Shown: positions 59,451 to 64,000 of the stretch, piece by piece
Position numbering within the stretch: the first letter of the stretch is position 1
How the letters are laid out: each line of letters begins with the position of its first letter
Assembly (NCBI RefSeq): GCF_004337985.1
Contig: NC_043741.1
Location: 260,747-324,746, forward strand
Reading direction: 5' to 3'
DNA from: Pyricularia pennisetigena
Taxonomy: Eukaryota > Ascomycota > Sordariomycetes > Magnaporthales > Pyriculariaceae
Length of the DNA: 64,000 bases
Program-made: the position numbers and the translations under genes
Notes under the pieces: generated by a model
What the model saw: the letters and a program-made list of their open reading frames with translations, nothing else
Databases searched by the model: none
Told to the model about the DNA's origin: nothing

Positions 59451-61860
59451 TCCTCCCCCCCTGGTTAGTTCAATTCGGCGTCGCCTTTTTTATCGCTCGA
59501 CTTTTTTATAATCCAGGGCACGTTATTTAATTTAATTAGGATTTGATTTTAATCGCTCTTTAGCTTTTAAGTTATAAATTTATAGGCGTTCCTATATTAA
59601 ATATTTTTGCAACCGTTAACGCTAACTAATGTTTTAATTTATAATTATAATACCGTTTAATTTGTTCGTCGGCGTTTACTAATTTGTTTTCCCGAATAAT
59701 TGTTAATTATATCCATCGTTTTTTAAAATACCACCGTGTTTTAATTCCGCCGCTTTTTTTTTATCATTTATATAAATAGGAAGCGTAATTTCGGATCCCA
59801 TTTTCGTACATTATTGGGAATTAAATAACGAAATAATGGTCATATTGTTTAAACCATTTTATTAATTGTAAATTTGGAACATTTTCCAGCAAATCGTTTT
59901 TCGTCCATTCCCGGTTATAGGAATGGACGAATTGTTTAACGATATTAAAGGTTATTGGTTTGGGTAACACTAATTGGGATAATAGGTCGTATAACCGCCG
60001 CGGGTTTGGGAAAAAAATAGTTGTTACAAAATGGGTACCCCATTTATCCAACTGTTTAAACATATAATTTTTTTTAGAATTTTTCCTGGGTATTTTAATT
60101 AACTGCTTTTTAGGGGGTAATGCGGGTAAAATTCCAATTTGGTATACGCAGGCGTTGCAACAGTCTTCAAATTAATTTATTATGAAAAATGGATTCTTTT
60201 TTTGTATAAAATTCAATATAACTCGTCGAAAATATTTAACGCCTTTCTTTTTAATTTTTTCTTATTTATTATTTCGTATTGCGTCCAATGGGGCGGAACG
60301 CGTGGCTTGAATATACCCAAAAAACCGGTTTGTAATAATTCCAGCGCTTTTGCCCGGTTATTATCGTTTAAATTGAATTCAACGACACGTGGAAAACTAA
60401 TAGGGAATAACCGCGTTTATAAATACGTTACAAAATTTAAATGGGTAATTTATAAACTTTTAACGTTTCCTCGTAATACCACGGGTTATTTGGCTAATTT
60501 AATTATTAATTTTGGCCTGGTTAGTTTGTATTTAACGATGGATTTTTACGTATCGAAATACCAATAAGGCACAAAAGAATATACGGTTTTTTTACGGTTG
60601 GGCCCGCGTGCGGTTCGTCCGAACCTTTACCATAGGTTTATAAGGTCGTTCAATATTAACGCGCCGTATTATATTATACGTTCCACATTAGGTATATCCA
60701 TACCTATACCTAAAAATAACATGGAAAATATAATACGAATTTTAAAATCCGGTTTGGAAAAATTGCGTAAATATTAATTTTATCGATTTTAGGTATAAAT
60801 GCATTATACCGGATAATTATATCGGTTGCGTTTCGCTTAATAAATTTCCTAAATACGAGGTTTTGTATTAGGAATTGGCGTATTTAAATAATACGATTCC
60901 TGGCGTCCATATATATAATAATTTTAGGAATACGGGTGGCGGATAATGGTATGGTATTCCTTATTAGGAATAAAAAGCGCCGGTAATCGTTAATAAAGGT
61001 TTTACGTTCCAAATATTATATTATAATCGTAATTTCGGGTCGCTCGAAAGGCGTTTTAACGAAACGCATTATCTTTTTATAATATAATTGGTCGAGGACG
61101 TAAATTTCAATTTTTGCTGTAAAAATTGCGGTGCACCCGAATATAAATACGGTTACTGGTATAATTGCCCGGACCAAACGTAATATAGAAAACAATTCCC
61201 TAAAATCCTTCCATTGTAAAGTTATATAAAATTTATTAATAGTGAATAAAGCAATACGTTGGTGGAATATAGGGTTTTGAAAAAATTTAAAAAATCGGTA
61301 ATTGGTGGTTTATTCCGGGCCTAAAAAAATGTGCGTATAGTTACAAACGGTTTGCGGGTTCCAAAAAAGGTTATATTAAATAAAATTAGTTTTGGTAATA
61401 AAAACCGCATATTTATATTTACGCTTAAAATGGATTGGTCGATTAATTTGGGGTTCGCGGCGGGATAACGTTATATATTGCGTAATTGTTTTTATTTTAA
61501 TTTGTTTAATAGGATTATTTGGATAATAATGGTATTATTGCGAATAACTGAGGTAATTTGCAATATTAAATTTTTCCCGCACCCGGGTTTTACCAGCAAA
61601 ATAACATTTTTTATATTATATAAAACCCGGTATATATATTGCATTTAGTTATAATATGGGATTCGTATAGGAATACTAAAAGGTTTATGGAAATTCAAAA
61701 ACCATATAACAGTTGAAAAAACGAGCTTATATTATAGGTTTAAATTACCAAAAATTTTGGTTTTGGCGTAAAATTCCGGAAAAATATATACATCGGAGGA
61801 GGTATTTGCCGCCGCGTGTGCGGGATTGGGATCGCGAAAAATTGCGTCGATTTGGTGGGA
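59451..61860 (-). pseudogene. RecQ-family DNA helicase (broken), transposon copy C
   Basis: Same gene as at 11990-14420. Motif VI (RFGRTARG after a TAA in place of CAA) is at about 60604-60630 and motif V (GMDIPDVE-like, with one change) at about 60680-60710 on the minus strand. The C-terminal open piece 59821-60063 reads LDKWGTHFVTTIFFPNPRRL. The Walker A region lies near 61565-61600. The gene is oriented inward from the element's left end, here on the right. It is inactive in this copy. Confidence 0.8.
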
Positions 61861-62009
61861 AAACGAAATATATATGGACGTATTTCCGGATATTGTATAT
61901 ATATAATTTAATACGAATATATAAAGATTTGCGGAAATAATGGTCTTTTTTAATGGGTGGATATATAACGTATTATATAATATATACTTTATACGGATTA
62001 TAAAATTAG

Positions 62010-62335
62010 TGGTTTTGCGTTATTTATAAAAAAATTTATATGTAAAAATTCCTTTCGTTTTTGCGATTTTCCCTATATAAATTTTAACGGATTATAATCG
62101 TTATTAATAAAATGCGAAATGGGTATCGATGGTGTTTATGGGTGGACGTATAATATATTAAATAAAATTTACCTTAGACGGATTGTAAAATAAATAATTT
62201 TGCGACATTTGGATTAAAATTTATATATAAAAATTCCTTTCGCTTTTGCGATTTTTTACATATAAATTTTAACGGATTATAATCGTTATTATTAAAATAC
62301 GAAATGGGTATCGATAGTATTTTTGGGTTAATAAT
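62010..62335 (-). repeat. tandem duplication of about 185 bp, copy C
   Basis: Two diverged units with the tract TTTTAACGGATTATAATCGT, at about 62080 and 62266, correspond to 11550-11890 in copy A. Confidence 0.7.
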
Positions 62336-63268
62336 GGGGATACCGCCATAAACGGATAAAGGGCGGGTTAAATCCAATTTTTAATTGGCGTACCGGGTAT
62401 AAAAAACTTTGGATTAATGAAAAAGGCCTACCAATTCCTATTTTCAACGATATTCTTTTTCGATATTTTGCGTGGTTGTGGAATAATAAGGGAATATCGG
62501 TCGCAAAAAGGCCAAAAATACCGCCATAAACGGCGAAAATCGACAAATTGTCCTCAAACCTGAACCAAAGCGTTCTTTGGATGGACCCACAGGTATATTG
62601 CAAAACCGCAATTGAGCCACGAAGTGGAGCGAAGCGAACGAAGTGGATTAATTGTGGAGCTTTGGGCTTCAGGGATAAGCCCTGAGACTAGGTAAGGGTG
62701 TTTTTTCCAAAACTTATATAAAATAATTTTTCGGAAAATCGTATGCGGTACTGGAACGCTTTCTGCCGTGCGGACCCCCATTTCGATATGGGAAGGTATA
62801 TAAGGGAAATAACGCAGAATCTCCCCCACCAATAAATTTAAATTGTTAACCCCAAAATTAATCAACCATTTTAGTAAATAATTTAACATATTAAAACTTT
62901 GTAATTACAGGATTTTATAGCCTAATTAGCATTACGCGGCACCTAAGCAATTTCCTAAACCCCTTCTAATAACCTATTTTATTAACAAATTATAAACCCG
63001 GAAAGGCTTTAATTTGTACACCAAAGTGCATTTTGCATCGTTAAAAAACCTGAAATTTAGGTTTTATTTTGGTTATTGCCGCATCCTTATAATACGCATA
63101 TTAATAAAGATATTGCTGATTTTGTGCGAAATTGTTAGTTGTAGGCGTTAATTCAGCACCTGACCCCCTGTTTTTACAGAGGGGATCGCTGAAAATTAAC
63201 GTTCGACTCAGATCTAATTTTCGGGCAAGTAGCGCTTGCTTATATTGCAAACACAAAAGTGTTGGTGT

Positions 63269-63909
63269 TGTGAGGAGGTTACGAGATAGAATAAGCTTAA
63301 TCTTGAACGCGGTAAAAGGTGGATCACGTATAAGGTTGATGGAACGTTGAAATGGCAGATAACCGTCTGCTAGCGGGTAATAGAGATAATATATTGTTGT
63401 TGCACAATCGATTCGTTAAATCCTTGAATCGATAAAGGTATGAAGGTGATGAATCTAGGGCTAAGTTATGAATTACGTGTTCGAATCCGTAGGTGCAGAT
63501 CTTCGATCCGGATGTCCGGAATGCGGGGTCACGTCACATGATTTGGCCTTATTCATGTGACTGACCTGCCGACCTATTGAGCCCAACGGCCTATTGTGCT
63601 TATGCATGCACAGAAAATCTGCGACCACAACGGGATTCGAACACACGCACTTTAACGTATATATAATATAGATAATGGTACGTGCATTAAACCATTAAGC
63701 TAGATTAAATATGACGTATTTGTTTTGTTGTGGAAACCATGAACAAAGACGTAATATATAAAGCTTTGTATGTAAAAACGCGTATACGTTTTATTTGTTA
63801 TTTATTTATTTATTCGATGCAGGGTGACTAATAAAATTAGCCCGTGCTAGCCGTTATAAAATAATGCAGGGTAGCTAATATAATTAGCCCTGCGCTAGCC
63901 ATGTTCACA
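63269..63909 (-). repeat. second solo LTR of Copia-1 with 5-bp target duplication
   Basis: The 641-bp LTR reads TGTGAGGAGG at 63269 and CATGTTCACA at 63909, so it is inverted relative to the one at 40566. GGTGT at 63264-63268 is repeated at 63910-63914, and Copia-2 leader sequence continues on both sides. It contains the same tRNA-like stretch at about 63632-63710 on the minus strand. Confidence 0.92.
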
Positions 63910-64000
63910 GGTGTGGTTTTTATAAATCGTGCACGCCACTGTAATTGGCTCGAATTTTTAATAGGGTTCACGGTAGCAAATTAGGGCCAAAAACCCCTGT
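63910..64000 (+). other. Copia-2 leader, continuing past the window
   Basis: The sequence from GGTGTGGTTTTTATAAATCG matches 28948-29030 of the central Copia-2. No coding sequence is reached. Confidence 0.8.

Larger units (their letters stand above)
48951..62689 (-). mobile_element. copy C of the large DNA transposon, full length, inverted
   Basis: It runs from AGTCTCAATGCTCAGACT at 48951 to AAGCCCTGAGACT at 62689, 13,739 bp, inverted with respect to copy A and collinear with it. The flanks GGGTAAGGGTT (48940-48950) and AGGTAAGGGTG (62690-62700) are an 11-bp duplication with two differences inside the Copia-2 LTR. The two intact LTRs show the uninterrupted site near 26494-26506 and 35278-35290. 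All three genes are present and broken. Confidence 0.9.
48671..64000 (+). mobile_element. third Copia-2 copy, split by two insertions, runs off the window
   Basis: The 5' LTR begins TGTTAATTATATGCG at 48671 and is interrupted by transposon copy C after 48950. It resumes at 62690 and ends ATTAACA at 62987. The leader (62988-64000) matches 26780-26860 plus 28744-29030 of the central Copia-2 and is interrupted by a Copia-1 solo LTR at 63269-63909. The coding part lies beyond the window. Confidence 0.82.

Overview
This looks like one block of AT-rich, gene-poor heterochromatin from a filamentous ascomycete, probably a plant-associated one. Almost everything in it is a transposable element decayed in the way repeat-induced point mutation (RIP) decays DNA: C-to-T/G-to-A change, TpA richness, and stops that stand where conserved Gln (CAA) or Trp codons are expected. 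One ordinary-looking protein gene is visible, a small secreted protein at 48111-48590. It sits in a short non-repetitive island (about 47188-48670) between transposons, the setting in which fungal effector genes are often found. The species cannot be read from the sequence.

Layout. 1-668: minus-strand tail of a Ty1/copia element (here Copia-2). 669-6240: a different, much less decayed copia (Copia-1, minus strand) with its 3' LTR but no recognisable 5' LTR. 6241-11162: minus-strand gypsy-like debris ending in an integrase. 11163-24956: copy A of a 13.8-kb DNA transposon, inserted into that integrase with a perfect 11-bp target duplication. 24968-26217: the rest of the gypsy integrase and RNase H. 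26223-35558: a Copia-2 element with two 557-bp LTRs, its leader interrupted by a 1.9-kb non-autonomous relative of the DNA transposon (26861-28743). 35559-44984: copy B of the DNA transposon, cut off at its left end and carrying a solo Copia-1 LTR. 44985-47187: a pile of nested ends of the same family, including a 1.8-kb derivative. 47188-48670: the gene island. 48671 to the right edge: a third Copia-2, whose 5' LTR is split by copy C of the DNA transposon (48951-62689, opposite orientation) and whose leader is split by a second solo Copia-1 LTR (63269-63909).

The main discovery candidate is the DNA transposon family. Its members start AGTCTCAG and end CTGAGACT and are flanked by 11-bp target duplications. 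The two full-length copies are about 13.7-13.8 kb and carry the remains of three large genes: a RecQ-family helicase, an SNF2-family helicase, and, convergent to them, a protein resembling the fungal DUF6589 family. No known transposase domain was recognised, so the DUF6589-like protein is the best candidate for the recombinase. Short members keep the ends but not the genes. The family recurrently inserts into its own subterminal DNA.

A second unusual object is a 57-bp palindrome (34816-34872) made of two inverted Copia-1 U3 tips. It is flanked by a 5-bp duplication, as if integrase had inserted a U3-U3 molecule. All helicase, DUF6589 and retroelement reading frames are broken; calls rest on translated motifs read across stops and are marked as pseudogenes.
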